Below, one piece after another: positions 43,445 through 52,302 of a stretch of DNA of 64,000 nt. The DNA is from Sphingobium faniae (GTDB lineage Bacteria; Pseudomonadota; Alphaproteobacteria; Sphingomonadales; Sphingomonadaceae), in contig FMTU01000001.1 of the NCBI GenBank assembly GCA_900100475.1, forward strand, positions 62,001 through 126,000, given 5' to 3'. The position numbers were made by a program, and so were the translations under genes. The stretch's first letter is position 1; the number at the start of each line of letters is the position of its first letter. Below the pieces are notes generated by a model that did no database searches, had not been told where the DNA came from, and worked only from the letters and a program-made list of their open reading frames with translations.

Positions 43445-45513
43445 GCCCGTCCCTCCGCCGCCAGGGCGTCGGCCGCCGGGAACAGGTTGCACCGCATCCC
43501 GACCAGCGCGCGCAACGCCTTGCGGCGCGGCTCCTCCGGCGGCAATGCCAACAGGGCGTGAAGCGCTTCATCTATGGCCCCCAGCAGCCCGTCAGGCGGC
43601 GGATCGGCATGGCCGCGCCGCCATCGGCCGGAATAAAAGGCGGACAGGCCGGAAAGCACCGCGCCCAGCCGGTGCCGCGCGTCATGCGGCACATGGGGCA
43701 GCGCTCGGCGGATCGGGATGATGTTGCGCCCGATCCGCAGGTCCGCCAGTCCATCGGCGGCGTGCAGCGCGTCCCCCTCCGGCGCGACCGCCATGCGCGC
43801 GGCCACCTGCCCCAGCCGGTCGACCGCCTGCGCCGTCCACCGTTCGGGCAGGAAGGGCCGCCTGATGTCGGCAAGCTGGGCCAGTTCCGCCCAATTGGCG
43901 CGCAGGATGCGCCGCGCCGTGTGCAGCACATTGGCGGACCGAAACATCTTCGTCACCGCCAGCGTGGCGACGATCCCGCCCAGTTGCGCCAGCCCGGTAT
44001 TGATGAACAGCGCGAAATCCCCCTGGAACCGCGCCAGGAACCCCATGGCGACGATGAAGCAGGAGAACATTGGCAATGCCTGCGGCGAGCGCGCCGGGTC
44101 CGCCTGAATATAACCCATCCACAGCAAGGCGGGGGCCAGCGTGATGATCAGCATCTCAAAACCGTCGGCACGCGGCAGGATGACGAACAGATAAAGCGCC
44201 GCGACCGGAAATGTCTTGAGCGTCGCGACCAGATAGCGGCCGATCACCGGCGCCGGATCGTCCTGCGCGGCGAAGGAGCAGGTGATGAGCGCCGCGAACG
44301 CCGCCGTCGCCGACCCGTTGGGCCATGCCAGCAAAATCCAGACCGCGCAGTAAAGCGCGATGGCGGTGGCGGTCGCAAGGCCCGCCAGCGCCGCCACGCC
44401 ATGATCGCGCGCCAGCGCGAAGGGCTGCGCCACCCGCGCCTCCAGCCGGGGCCTGCCGGGCGACCCGATCCGCCCCGCCAGCCTGCGGCTGGTGGCGAGC
44501 GCCATCAAAAACTCCGCCATCCGGACACAGGCGCTCGCGGTCAGCAGGCCCGCCCAATCGCCCCTCTCCTCCCCGTCCGCCGCCATCTGCTCGCACCGGC
44601 GAATCAACGGCCCGGACTGGTGCACGCCGCTGTCGGGGTCGGACAGCCACGCCCGCACATCGTCCAGCAACGCCGCCAATTCCGGCGCCAAATCCGGCGG
44701 CAGGCCCGGTTGCGCCCTCAGCAGGTCCAGCCTGTTCGCGGCGGCCGACGCCAGCGGCAATATCCGCGCAAGCTGCTGCTGCAACGCCGTCACCCGCCTC
44801 CTGGTCGCGGGCGCCCATCGCTGGTCGAACGGTAGATGCACCGCGATCATCCCCAATTCGGTGATGTCGGCCGCCAGCATCCGCCGATGCTCATGCTCCA
44901 GCCTCGTGTGGCGGCTGCCGATGGCTTCGGCGGCCCAGCGCCGGGCATGATCGAGAAAGGATTGCGCCCGCGCGCGGATGACGGGCGTTGCGCTCCACGG
45001 CTGCAACAGGGCATGGACGGCGGTGACGCACAGGATCGCGACCGTCATTTCCTGCACGCGGGCGATGGTCGTGTCGAAGATGTTGGCCGGATCGTCCAGA
45101 TAGGGAAAGCTGATCACCGCCGAGCTGAACGCCGCCATCTGGAACAGGAAAGCGCGCGGCGTGCGGTCCAGCACCGCCAGATAGATGCAAAAGCCCGTCC
45201 ATGCAGACAGGCACAGCACCAGCAGTTCCGGCGAATTCTGAAGATTGGGCACCAGCAGGATCGTCATCGCCGCGCCGGTGACGATGCCGCCCAGCCGATA
45301 GAGCACCTTGGGCCGGAACGCGCCCGCCATGGGCTGCGCCGTCACATAGACCGTCAGCAGCGCCCACCATGGCCGGGGCAGGCTGGCGCTGAAGGCGATG
45401 GCGAGCGTCAGGGCGGCGGCGATGAAGCTGCTCATCGAAAAGAGCAGCCTTTGCGGATCGACCATCAGGGAAGGCAGCGGCAGGCCGATGCCGCGCAATG
45501 ACGCAGACTTCAT
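43441..45513 (-). CDS. FUSC-family (AaeB-like) inner-membrane efflux protein
   Basis: This protein of about 690 residues (ATG 45513; the true start could be at 45465) has two six-helix halves separated by a large cytoplasmic helical domain. Landmarks are PRPWWALLTVYVTAQPMAGA in the first half and WPNGSATAAFAALITCSFAAQDDP in the second. FUSC proteins export aromatic acids such as fusaric or p-hydroxybenzoic acid. It is the first gene of the four-gene efflux operon and has a 9-bp inverted repeat upstream. Confidence 0.92.
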   Translation of the reverse strand: MKSASLRGIGLPLPSLMVDPQRLLFSMSSFIAAALTLAIAFSASLPRPWWALLTVYVTAQPMAGAFRPKVLYRLGGIVTGAAMTILLVPNLQNSPELLVLCLSAWTGFCIYLAVLDRTPRAFLFQMAAFSSAVISFPYLDDPANIFDTTIARVQEMTVAILCVTAVHALLQPWSATPVIRARAQSFLDHARRWAAEAIGSRHTRLEHEHRRMLAADITELGMIAVHLPFDQRWAPATRRRVTALQQQLARILPLASAAANRLDLLRAQPGLPPDLAPELAALLDDVRAWLSDPDSGVHQSGPLIRRCEQMAADGEERGDWAGLLTASACVRMAEFLMALATSRRLAGRIGSPGRPRLEARVAQPFALARDHGVAALAGLATATAIALYCAVWILLAWPNGSATAAFAALITCSFAAQDDPAPVIGRYLVATLKTFPVAALYLFVILPRADGFEMLIITLAPALLWMGYIQADPARSPQALPMFSCFIVAMGFLARFQGDFALFINTGLAQLGGIVATLAVTKMFRSANVLHTARRILRANWAELAQLADIRRPFLPERWTAQAVDRLGQVAARMAVAPEGDALHAADGLADLRIGRNIIPIRRALPHVPHDARHRLGAVLSGLSAFYSGRWRRGHADPPPDGLLGAIDEALHALLALPPEEPRRKALRALVGMRCNLFPAADALAAEGRA

Positions 45514-45628
45514 GTGGGGCAACCCGTGACAGACAACGGTCGGGACTGTCACGACCGCCAGCGACCCCAAGGCTTCCCCCGGATTCGGCTGCGCTCAATA
45601 GTCGCGAGGCACGGTCAGGCTATAGATC

Positions 45629-45657
45629 AAAATATTGATGGATAAGCGCAATATTTT
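45629..45657. promoter_or_regulatory. Inverted repeat in the efflux operon promoter
   Basis: AAAATATTG and CAATATTTT pair perfectly across an 11-bp spacer, about 115 bp before the FUSC start. The right arm plus TGC recurs as CAATATTTTTGC near 35507 before the cysJ operon. It is a candidate operator; no adjacent LysR-type gene is present. Confidence 0.45.
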
Positions 45658-45661
45658 TGCA

Positions 45662-45883
45662 CTAACCGATGCGGCGATCCGCCCTGCGCCGCTCTTCCCC
45701 CTCCGACCTGTCCTGTCCCGCGCCCGACAGGAGGAACGCGCCGACAGGCAGCAACAGGAACAGCAGCAGCATCAATTGCTGCTCGCCCAGGACATGCCGA
45801 TGGTGAAGGCAGGCGAAACCGGCCAGCAACGCCATCCCAAAAGCCACCCAGACCGCTAGCCGCCGCGTGCCCCGTTCCTTCAT
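45662..45883 (-). CDS. Small membrane protein
   Basis: This 73-residue protein has two helices (LAVWVAFGMALLAGFACLHH and QLMLLLFLLLPVGAFLLSGAG) and an acidic/basic tail. The start at 45883 has GAGG at 6-nt spacing. The family is unknown. It lies between the efflux operon and the NO operon on the same strand. Confidence 0.5.
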   Translation of the reverse strand: MKERGTRRLAVWVAFGMALLAGFACLHHRHVLGEQQLMLLLFLLLPVGAFLLSGAGQDRSEGEERRRADRRIG

Positions 45884-46004
45884 CGCCATCCTCTCCGCGC
45901 GGCGTTCCTCGCCGTCCACGACAGGGAAGATGAAATGCCCAGGCGGCGGCAGGCAAGCGAATCTTATTGCAGCCTGCCCGCAAGATTATTGCGGCATGCC
46001 CCTT

Positions 46005-46469
46005 TCAAAACAGCCCATGACTGCCCCCCACGGCCCCCGCGACCGTCACGATCGACGCCGCCAGAGCGATCCGGTGCATCCGCTCCATCCGCGCGAAATC
46101 CGCCGCGGGGTCAGCGGACGCCTTCATCCGCCGATGCAGGAACAGCGGCTCCACCACGAACAGCATCGCAGCAAAGAGCAGCCACAGGACCAGCATGGCG
46201 TGCATCCACCAGTAATGCGGATCGGCGAAGCGGTCCCACATCTGCGCCCGCCAAGTCATCCACAGCCCGCTTGCCCCTGCGATCAACACCCACCACCGCG
46301 CCTGCGGAGCGAAGCGGCCCTCCAGATCATGAAACGCCGCCAGCCTTTCCCCCGGTTCATGCCCGGCCCGCACGGACGGCATCGCCACCAGCGTCACGAA
46401 CGCCACGCCGCCGATCCACAACAGGACCGCCACGACATGCAGCACGCGGGCCAGCGCGAAATCGTCCAT
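46005..46469 (-). CDS. CopD/DUF2269-like four-helix membrane protein of the NO operon
   Basis: This 154-residue protein has helices VLHVVAVLLWIGGVAFVTL, WWVLIAGASGLWMTW, AMLVLWLLFAAMLFVVEP and IALAASIVTVAGAVGG. His residues in LHVVAV and WWMHAML may bind haem. It resembles CopD/DUF2269 proteins. It starts 15 bp after the flavohaemoglobin stop and is probably the last gene of that operon. Confidence 0.7.
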   Translation of the reverse strand: MDDFALARVLHVVAVLLWIGGVAFVTLVAMPSVRAGHEPGERLAAFHDLEGRFAPQARWWVLIAGASGLWMTWRAQMWDRFADPHYWWMHAMLVLWLLFAAMLFVVEPLFLHRRMKASADPAADFARMERMHRIALAASIVTVAGAVGGSHGLF

Positions 46470-46484
46470 GCGGAAACCCTTTCC

Positions 46485-47696
46485 CTATGCGGCGAGCAAT
46501 TCGTCCGCCGGTCCGAAAAATTCATAATGGATGCGGCTGGATTCCACCCCCGCCAGCGACAGCGCCGAAACCGCCGCGCGCAGGAAGGGACGCGGCCCGC
46601 AGATATAATAATCCGCCTCGCTCGCCGGCGTGTTGGCGATCAGCCATTCGTCGGTGATGATCCCGGCATGGTCATAATCCTGCCCCGCCACTTCGCCGGG
46701 AAGCGGCGTCTGGTGGAAGTCGATCACCTTGATCGCGCTGCCCTTTGCCGCCACCGCGCGCACATGGTCGCGCATCGCATGGGTTTCGCGGTCATGGGTG
46801 CCATGGATATACCATGTGGGAAGCTGCGGATGGCGCGAAGCGATCGTCTCCAGCATCGCGACCATCGGCGTCAGCCCGACGCCGCCCGACAGCAGCACCG
46901 CCGGACGATCGCTATGCTCGGCCAGGAAAAACTCGCCGGCGGGCGGCGCGACCTTCAGGACCGCTCCTTCCTTCGCATGGTCGTGCAGCCATCCCGAAGC
47001 CAGCCCCATCGGCTCGCGCTTCACCGAAATGCGATAGGTTTCGCCATTGGCCTCGCCCGAAATGGAATAGTTGCGCTTGACCGGCGGATGGCCCGGAACC
47101 TCCAGCCAGAAGGTCAGATATTGCCCCGCCTTGTGGCGGATCACCGGCCCGCCATCGACCGGGCGCAGCAGGAAGGACTGGATGACGCTGCTTTCGCGCA
47201 CCACCTTTTCGACGCGGAAATCCCGCCAGCCGTTCCAGCCGCCCTCGGCCGTCTTCTGCTCATCATAGACCCGCTTTTCGCGCGCGATCAGGATATTGGC
47301 GAGGAACCAATAGGCTTCCCCCCAAGCCGCAAGAATTTCCTCGGTCGCCGCATCGCCCAGCACCGCCTTGATCGCGCCCAGCAGCGCCTCGCCGACATGG
47401 GGATAATGTTCCGGCAGGATCTGCAAGCCGACATGCTTCTGCGCGATGCGTTCGACGGCGGGGGCCAGCGCGGCCAGATTGTCGATATTGCTCGCATAGG
47501 CCAGGATCGCGCCGGTCAACGCCCGCGGCTGCGATCCGGCTTCGTCCTGGTGCGACTGGTTGAACAGGTCGCGGATTTCGGGGTTCTGGAACATGCGCGA
47601 ATACATTTCCCGCACGATGGTCAGCCCATGGGCCTCCAGCGCGGGAACCGTGGCCTTGACCAGCCCGATGGTCTGCTCGTTCAACGTCTGCGACAT
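46485..47696 (-). CDS. hmp: Flavohaemoglobin, nitric-oxide dioxygenase
   Basis: This 403-residue protein has an N-terminal globin domain (LNEQTIGLVKATVPALEAHG; proximal His in PEHYPHVGEALL), then an FAD domain (RNYSISGEANGETYRISVKRE) and an NAD domain (LLSGGVGLTPMVAML; YYICGPRPFL). It converts NO and O2 to nitrate using NAD(P)H. It is third in the operon that starts with the truncated-haemoglobin gene behind an NsrR-like palindrome. Confidence 0.96.
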   Translation of the reverse strand: MSQTLNEQTIGLVKATVPALEAHGLTIVREMYSRMFQNPEIRDLFNQSHQDEAGSQPRALTGAILAYASNIDNLAALAPAVERIAQKHVGLQILPEHYPHVGEALLGAIKAVLGDAATEEILAAWGEAYWFLANILIAREKRVYDEQKTAEGGWNGWRDFRVEKVVRESSVIQSFLLRPVDGGPVIRHKAGQYLTFWLEVPGHPPVKRNYSISGEANGETYRISVKREPMGLASGWLHDHAKEGAVLKVAPPAGEFFLAEHSDRPAVLLSGGVGLTPMVAMLETIASRHPQLPTWYIHGTHDRETHAMRDHVRAVAAKGSAIKVIDFHQTPLPGEVAGQDYDHAGIITDEWLIANTPASEADYYICGPRPFLRAAVSALSLAGVESSRIHYEFFGPADELLAA

Positions 47697-47738
47697 ACAA
47701 GTCTCCTTGGGATCAAAACAGGAAAGAAAAGAAAGGGT

Positions 47739-48020
47739 TCAGCCTCCGGGCGGCCGGTCGTAAAAATCGACCTGCATCTTCATCGCGCCGTCCGGCGTGA
47801 CGAAATGCGCCTGTTGCGGCTGCGAAACCGCCGCATCGCCGGCCTCCAGCACATGTTCGGCAAATGGGTCGATGAAGGTCAGCCGCAACCGCCCCTCGAT
47901 CACCCGGATCACGCCCCACACGCCCGCCTTCGTCGAATGATCGCGGCGCAGCGCCGCGGGCAATGTGTCCTGATCGAAAACCGGGGTCGACCGATAGGGT
48001 CGTGGGATCTGCGCGCTCAT
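47739..48020 (-). CDS. DUF1971/YeaR-like protein
   Basis: This 93-residue protein shows the TehB/YeaR domain: STPVFDQDTLPAALRRDHSTKAGVWG ending VDFYDRPPGG. E. coli yeaR is an NsrR- and nitrate-responsive gene, so its presence between haemoglobin genes is coherent. Its start overlaps the truncated-haemoglobin stop (ATGA, 48017-48020). The biochemical function is unknown. Confidence 0.88.
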   Translation of the reverse strand: MSAQIPRPYRSTPVFDQDTLPAALRRDHSTKAGVWGVIRVIEGRLRLTFIDPFAEHVLEAGDAAVSQPQQAHFVTPDGAMKMQVDFYDRPPGG

Positions 48021-48448
48021 GACGGCGCCGCCCCGGACGCCGGGCAAGCCTTGCGCGAACCCGCTCCGTCCAGGCGGAAGAACAATGCCAGTTGCAGGCT
48101 TTCGGCGATGCGGGCGGCCTTGTCCTGCAAATCGCGCGCGGCTTGGGGCCGCATCATCTCATCGGTGGTCCGCGCCCACAACGCCAGCCAGCGGTCGAAC
48201 AATTCCGGGCTTATCCGGTCGCGATGCTTCCTGTGGGCCGGGACGGGCTGCCCCTTGTAACGTCCGCTCGTCAGCATGACCGATGACCAGAAAGCGGTCA
48301 GCTTCTCGATATGCTCCGGCCAATCGTCGATGGCGTCGTTGAAGATCGGCCCCAGCTCTTCATCCGCCCGAATCCGCGCATAGAAAGCGTCCACCAATTG
48401 CCCCAACCCGCTTTCATCCATCCGCAAGCCGGCACTTGATCCGCTCAT
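48017..48448 (-). CDS. Group III truncated haemoglobin
   Basis: This 143-residue protein shows LVDAFYARIRADEELGPIF, WPEHIEKLTAFWSSVML and GRYKGQPVPAHRKH, the pattern of group III truncated haemoglobins. ATG 48448 has GGAG at 8-nt spacing; a longer frame from 48481 would place the NsrR-like palindrome inside the coding region and is rejected. It is the first gene of the NO-detoxification operon. Confidence 0.88.
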   Translation of the reverse strand: MSGSSAGLRMDESGLGQLVDAFYARIRADEELGPIFNDAIDDWPEHIEKLTAFWSSVMLTSGRYKGQPVPAHRKHRDRISPELFDRWLALWARTTDEMMRPQAARDLQDKAARIAESLQLALFFRLDGAGSRKACPASGAAPS

Positions 48449-48465
48449 CGCCGCGACTCCAATCA

Positions 48466-48480
48466 TGCATTTAAAATGCA
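48466..48480. promoter_or_regulatory. NsrR-like box
   Basis: TGCATTT-A-AAATGCA is a perfect 7-1-7 inverted repeat matching the core of the NsrR consensus as I know it. It is 18 bp upstream of the truncated-haemoglobin start on the minus strand. Confidence 0.65.
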
Positions 48481-48502
48481 CCTATATCGCAGCGATAAAA
48501 CA

Positions 48503-48517
48503 TGCAAATAAAATACA
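48503..48517. promoter_or_regulatory. Second, imperfect NsrR-like box
   Basis: The reverse complement TGTATTTTATTTGCA differs from the perfect palindrome at 48466 by a few positions and lies 22 bp beyond it. Paired sites would allow cooperative repression. It could also control the rightward sequence from 48535. Confidence 0.4.
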
Positions 48518-48766
48518 CCATATAGCGAAAACTCATGCTCGACAGGTTCAAACTTCCTGTCACCTATGCGACCGCGCTGCTCGCCAGTTTGATTGCTGCG
48601 GGTATCATCTATCTTCACACCCACAGGCCAATCCGACGCACTCAACGTCCGCATCGGCAGATGTGTCGTCTGGAAGCAGACGATGCGCTCTCCACCCGAA
48701 ACCGCCCCGACGTCCGGTCTGCAAGTGCGCAATCGCGCAAACATCTCGCCCCACTCGAAGGCGACC

Positions 48767-50383
48767 CTATCCCCGCCCGAACAGCCGCCCCGTCACGGCC
48801 CGGTCGCTCAGCACCGCGCGCGCCGCATTATGGCCCGGCGCGCCGGTCACGCCGCCGCCCGGATGCGTGCCCGCGCCGCACATATACAGGCCCTTCACCG
48901 GCCCGCGATAGGCTCCATGCCCCAGCACCGGCCGCGCCGCCCAAAGCTGGTCCAGCGTCATATGGCCATGCATGATGTCGCCGCCCACCAGCCCGAATTT
49001 CCGTTCCAGATCCAGCGGCGAATGGATTTGCCGCGCGATCACGCTTTTCGCGAAACCGGGCGCATGTTCCTCCACCGTCGCGATGATCGCGTCCGCCGCC
49101 ACCTCCCGCTCCTCGTCCCAATGCCTGCCGTCCGGCAGTTCCGGCGCGAATTGCTGGCAGAACAGGCTCGCCACATGACAGCCTCCGGGCGCGAGGCTGT
49201 CATCGACCGTGGAAGGGATCAGCATCTCGACAATCGGCCGTTTCGACCAACCGTCCCGCTTCGCGTCCAAAAACGCCCGGTCCATATAATCCAGTGTCGG
49301 CGCGATGATGATCCCCGACTGGTGATGTTCCCCCATGCCCGGCAGGCAGGCAAAATCGGGCAATCGCGACAGGGCCACATTCATGCGGAACGTGCCCGAT
49401 CCCGTCCGGAACGCCCGGATACGCTTGCGGAAATCGGCGGGCAGGTCGGCCGCGTCCATCATCCGCTCATAAAGCAGTTTCGGCCCGACATTGGCGATGA
49501 CGACGCGGCCCGTCACTTCTTCCCCGCTTTCCAGCCTGACGCCGACCGCGCGCCCGCCCTCCACCAACACTTGTTCGACCGGCGCTTCCAGGCTGATCTC
49601 GACGCCCATCGCCGTCACGACCTTCGCCATCGCCTGCGTGATCGCGCCCATGCCGCCGACGCAATGGCCCCATGCACCTTTTTTGCCGTTCACCTCGCCG
49701 AATACATGGTGCAACAGCACATAGGCGCTTCCCGGCGTGTCGGGCGACGCATAATTGCCGACCACCGCGTCGAATCCGAACGCCGCCTTGACCGCCTCGC
49801 TCTCGAACCAGCTATCGAGGAAAGTCCGCGCCGATTTGGCGAACAGGTCCAGCACGTCGCGCTGTCGTTCAATGGGAAGCCCCGCGACCCGCCGCCCCTG
49901 CCGCACCGTCTCCACGACCGTGGCCAGCCCGTCACCGACATTGGGCGGCGCCTTCAGGACCAGCGCGCGCAGCACGTCCGCCACGACCTCCAGCGCCTCC
50001 TGATAGGCAGGCAGCGCGTCGGCGTCCTTCGCGCTGAACTTGCGGAACTCGACCTGCGTCCGCGCCAGCCCGCCGCCCAGCTTCAGATATCCGCCATCGG
50101 GCTGCGGCAGGAAATTGCTGACCGGCCGTTCGATCACGCGATAGCCATGATCGGCCAGCTTCATGTCGCGGATGACCTTGGGTTGCAGCAGGCTGACGGT
50201 GTAGCTCGCCGTGGAATTGCGGAAGCCGGGATGAAACTCCTCCGTCACCGCCGCCCCGCCCACCATCGCGCGCCGCTCAAGGATGCGGACCTTGTATCCC
50301 GCCCGCGCCAGGTAAAAGGCGCAGACCAGCCCATTATGCCCGCCGCCCACGATCACCGCGTCCACATGCCGGCCCACGCCCAT
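48767..50383 (-). CDS. Phytoene-desaturase-like FAD oxidoreductase (PYROXD2 type)
   Basis: This 538-residue protein has an N-terminal dinucleotide fold (VDAVIVGGGHNGLVCAFYLARAG, written in part) with LERRAMVGGAAVTEE after it. At the C-terminus, GLYMCGAGTHPGGGVTGAPGH is the carotenoid-desaturase-like FAD motif. No carotenoid genes are nearby. The closest described group is PYROXD2-type oxidoreductases, whose substrate is unknown. There is no signal peptide. Confidence 0.88.
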   Translation of the reverse strand: MGVGRHVDAVIVGGGHNGLVCAFYLARAGYKVRILERRAMVGGAAVTEEFHPGFRNSTASYTVSLLQPKVIRDMKLADHGYRVIERPVSNFLPQPDGGYLKLGGGLARTQVEFRKFSAKDADALPAYQEALEVVADVLRALVLKAPPNVGDGLATVVETVRQGRRVAGLPIERQRDVLDLFAKSARTFLDSWFESEAVKAAFGFDAVVGNYASPDTPGSAYVLLHHVFGEVNGKKGAWGHCVGGMGAITQAMAKVVTAMGVEISLEAPVEQVLVEGGRAVGVRLESGEEVTGRVVIANVGPKLLYERMMDAADLPADFRKRIRAFRTGSGTFRMNVALSRLPDFACLPGMGEHHQSGIIIAPTLDYMDRAFLDAKRDGWSKRPIVEMLIPSTVDDSLAPGGCHVASLFCQQFAPELPDGRHWDEEREVAADAIIATVEEHAPGFAKSVIARQIHSPLDLERKFGLVGGDIMHGHMTLDQLWAARPVLGHGAYRGPVKGLYMCGAGTHPGGGVTGAPGHNAARAVLSDRAVTGRLFGRG

Positions 50384-50414
50384 CTCCTATCGTTTCATGA
50401 TCGAAACGAAAAAC

Positions 50415-51407
50415 TCAAACCGCGCTCACGTCACCACTTCGCTCTGGGTTTCGCTCCACCCCATAATGCCGCGCCATCAGCGCACAGGCGATCAACTGGA
50501 TCTGATGAAACAGCATCAGCGGCAGGATCAATGGCCCCACCATGCTCGCCGGGAACAGCACCCCGGCAATCGGCACGCCCGACGCCAGGCTCTTCTTCGA
50601 CCCGCAGAATTGCAGCACGATGGCATCCTCCCGCGCAAAGCCCAGCGCCCGTCCCAGCGCCCATGTAAACAGCAGCACTACGATCAGCATCACGATGCAC
50701 ACCCCGGTCAGCAGCGCCAGTTCGGCCCGCGACACCTTGTGCCACAGTCCCTCCACCACCGCCGCGCTGAACGCCGAATAGACGATCAGCAGGATCGAGG
50801 TCCGGTCCACCCGTCCCAGCATCGTCCGGTGCCGACCGACAAAGCCCCCGATCCACGGCCGCATCAAATGCCCCACGACAAAAGGCAACAGCAATTGCAG
50901 CACGATCCCCTCAATCGAATGGAGCGAGATCATCCCTGCCGTCCCCCCGCCCCCCATCAGCAGCGCGACCAGCACCGGCGTCAGGAATATGCCCAGCAGG
51001 TTGGAAAAGGACGCGCTCACGACCGCCGCCGCCACATTGCCCCGCGCTATGGCGGTAAAGGCGATGGACGATTGCACCGTCGAAGGCAGCAATGTGAGAA
51101 ACAGCAGTCCCGACCGCATCGTCGCGGGCAACGCCCCGATCTGCATCGCCGCCAGCCCCAGCAGCGGAAAAGCGGCGAAGGTCGTGCCCAATGTGGCCAG
51201 ATGCAGTTTCCACGCCCGCGCCCCGTTCCAGATCGCCTCTCGCGGCAGCTTCGCGCCGTGGAGGAAGAACAGCAGCACGATGCCGACATCCGCGGCCATA
51301 TCCACCGCCTGCGCCCCCCGGCCGTGAGCAGGCGTCAGCGACGCCAGCACCACCATGGCGATCAACAGCAGCAGGAAGGGGTCCAGGAATAATCTCAGCC
51401 GACTCAT
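50415..51407 (-). CDS. Bile acid:sodium symporter-like protein (SBF_like/YfeH)
   Basis: This 330-residue protein has about ten helices. Characteristic parts are VGIVLLFFLHGAKLPREAIWNG, LTLLPSTVQSSIAFTAIARGN and FCGSKKSLASGVPIAGVLFP. It belongs to the SBF-like (YfeH) branch, which transports organic anions with Na+; the substrate is not known. It is adjacent to the FAD oxidoreductase on the same strand (31 bp). Confidence 0.9.
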   Translation of the reverse strand: MSRLRLFLDPFLLLLIAMVVLASLTPAHGRGAQAVDMAADVGIVLLFFLHGAKLPREAIWNGARAWKLHLATLGTTFAAFPLLGLAAMQIGALPATMRSGLLFLTLLPSTVQSSIAFTAIARGNVAAAVVSASFSNLLGIFLTPVLVALLMGGGGTAGMISLHSIEGIVLQLLLPFVVGHLMRPWIGGFVGRHRTMLGRVDRTSILLIVYSAFSAAVVEGLWHKVSRAELALLTGVCIVMLIVVLLFTWALGRALGFAREDAIVLQFCGSKKSLASGVPIAGVLFPASMVGPLILPLMLFHQIQLIACALMARHYGVERNPERSGDVSAV

Positions 51408-51500
51408 GCAGCCTATGTGCTGAAAAGAGACGGCAAAGGATAGACGCGACGGTCATCATCGGCCAACAGTTCCGCCTTGGCCATTTCAGGGAGCGTGATC

Positions 51501-52262
51501 GTGAGCGAAGGCATAGTGCTGGCGGAGAATGAAGGCGTCATCGAAATCCACATTGATCGCCCCGACAAGAAAAACGCGCTCACCACCGCCATGTATCGTT
51601 CCATGACCGCCGCGCTGGCCGATGCCTCCTGCCGCAGCGATGTGAGCGCCGTGCTGATCGCCGGGCGCGGGAGCGATTTTTGTGCCGGAAACGATCTCAA
51701 GGATTTCATGGCAGGCCCGCAAGGCGGTGAAGCGGCCTTCGAGTTCATCCGTGCCATCGCCGCCTTTGACAAGCCCATCGTCGCGGCGGTGCAGGGGCTG
51801 GCGGTAGGCATTGGCACCACGATGCTGTTCCACTGCGACCTTGTCTACGCCGCGCCCGACGCCCGCTTCATCATGCCCTTCGTCAATCTGGGGATCGTGC
51901 CGGAAGCTGGCTCCAGCCTGCTGGCTCCGGCGACCATGGGCTATGCCAAGGCCGCCGCCATGCTCCTGCTCGGCGATCCCATGGATGCGGAAGCCGCGGA
52001 TCGGGCCGGGTTGATCAGTTGCGTTGTCCCGAGCGATGTCCTGCTCGACCATGCGCGGAAAAAGGCCGCCGCTTTGACGTCAAGGCCGCCCCAGGCGCTT
52101 GCAGCGACCCGCGCCCTGCTCAAGGGCAATCGCGATGAACTTTACGCCCGCATTGACGAAGAAGGCCGCCTGTTCATGGAAACGATGCAGTCCGCCGAAG
52201 CACGGGAGGCGTTCACCGCCTTTTTCGAAAAGCGCGCGCCGGTTTTCCGCCGCCCATTCTGA
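51501..52262 (+). CDS. Enoyl-CoA hydratase/isomerase family protein
   Basis: This 253-residue crotonase has IHIDRPDKKNALTTAMYRSM, the oxyanion-hole region GSDFCAGNDLKDF and AAVQGLAVGIGTTML, and the catalytic-Glu region LGIVPEAGSSLLAP. GTG 51501 is taken as the start because GGGAG lies 7 nt before it and the TTG at 51477 has none. It may act in fatty-acid or aromatic acid beta-oxidation. It is monocistronic. Confidence 0.9.
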   Translation: MSEGIVLAENEGVIEIHIDRPDKKNALTTAMYRSMTAALADASCRSDVSAVLIAGRGSDFCAGNDLKDFMAGPQGGEAAFEFIRAIAAFDKPIVAAVQGLAVGIGTTMLFHCDLVYAAPDARFIMPFVNLGIVPEAGSSLLAPATMGYAKAAAMLLLGDPMDAEAADRAGLISCVVPSDVLLDHARKKAAALTSRPPQALAATRALLKGNRDELYARIDEEGRLFMETMQSAEAREAFTAFFEKRAPVFRRPF

Positions 52263-52302
52263 GAATGCGCGCCGCCGCCTTTCAGGGCCGGCGGCGCTGC
52301 AA

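Larger units (their letters stand above)
48449..48766. other. Regulatory region of the NO operon and unassigned sequence
   Basis: This 318-bp gap contains the NsrR-like boxes (48466-48517). A rightward frame from ATG 48535 follows, with one hydrophobic helix (ATALLASLIAAGIIYL), and then turns into Arg/Pro-rich sequence antisense to the oxidoreductase gene. That frame may be a decayed gene; no family is seen. Confidence 0.45.

Noticed and set aside
48448..48481. Longer start for the truncated haemoglobin at 48481
   Set aside because: It would place the NsrR-like palindrome inside the gene and add 11 non-family residues; ATG 48448 has a good ribosome-binding site.
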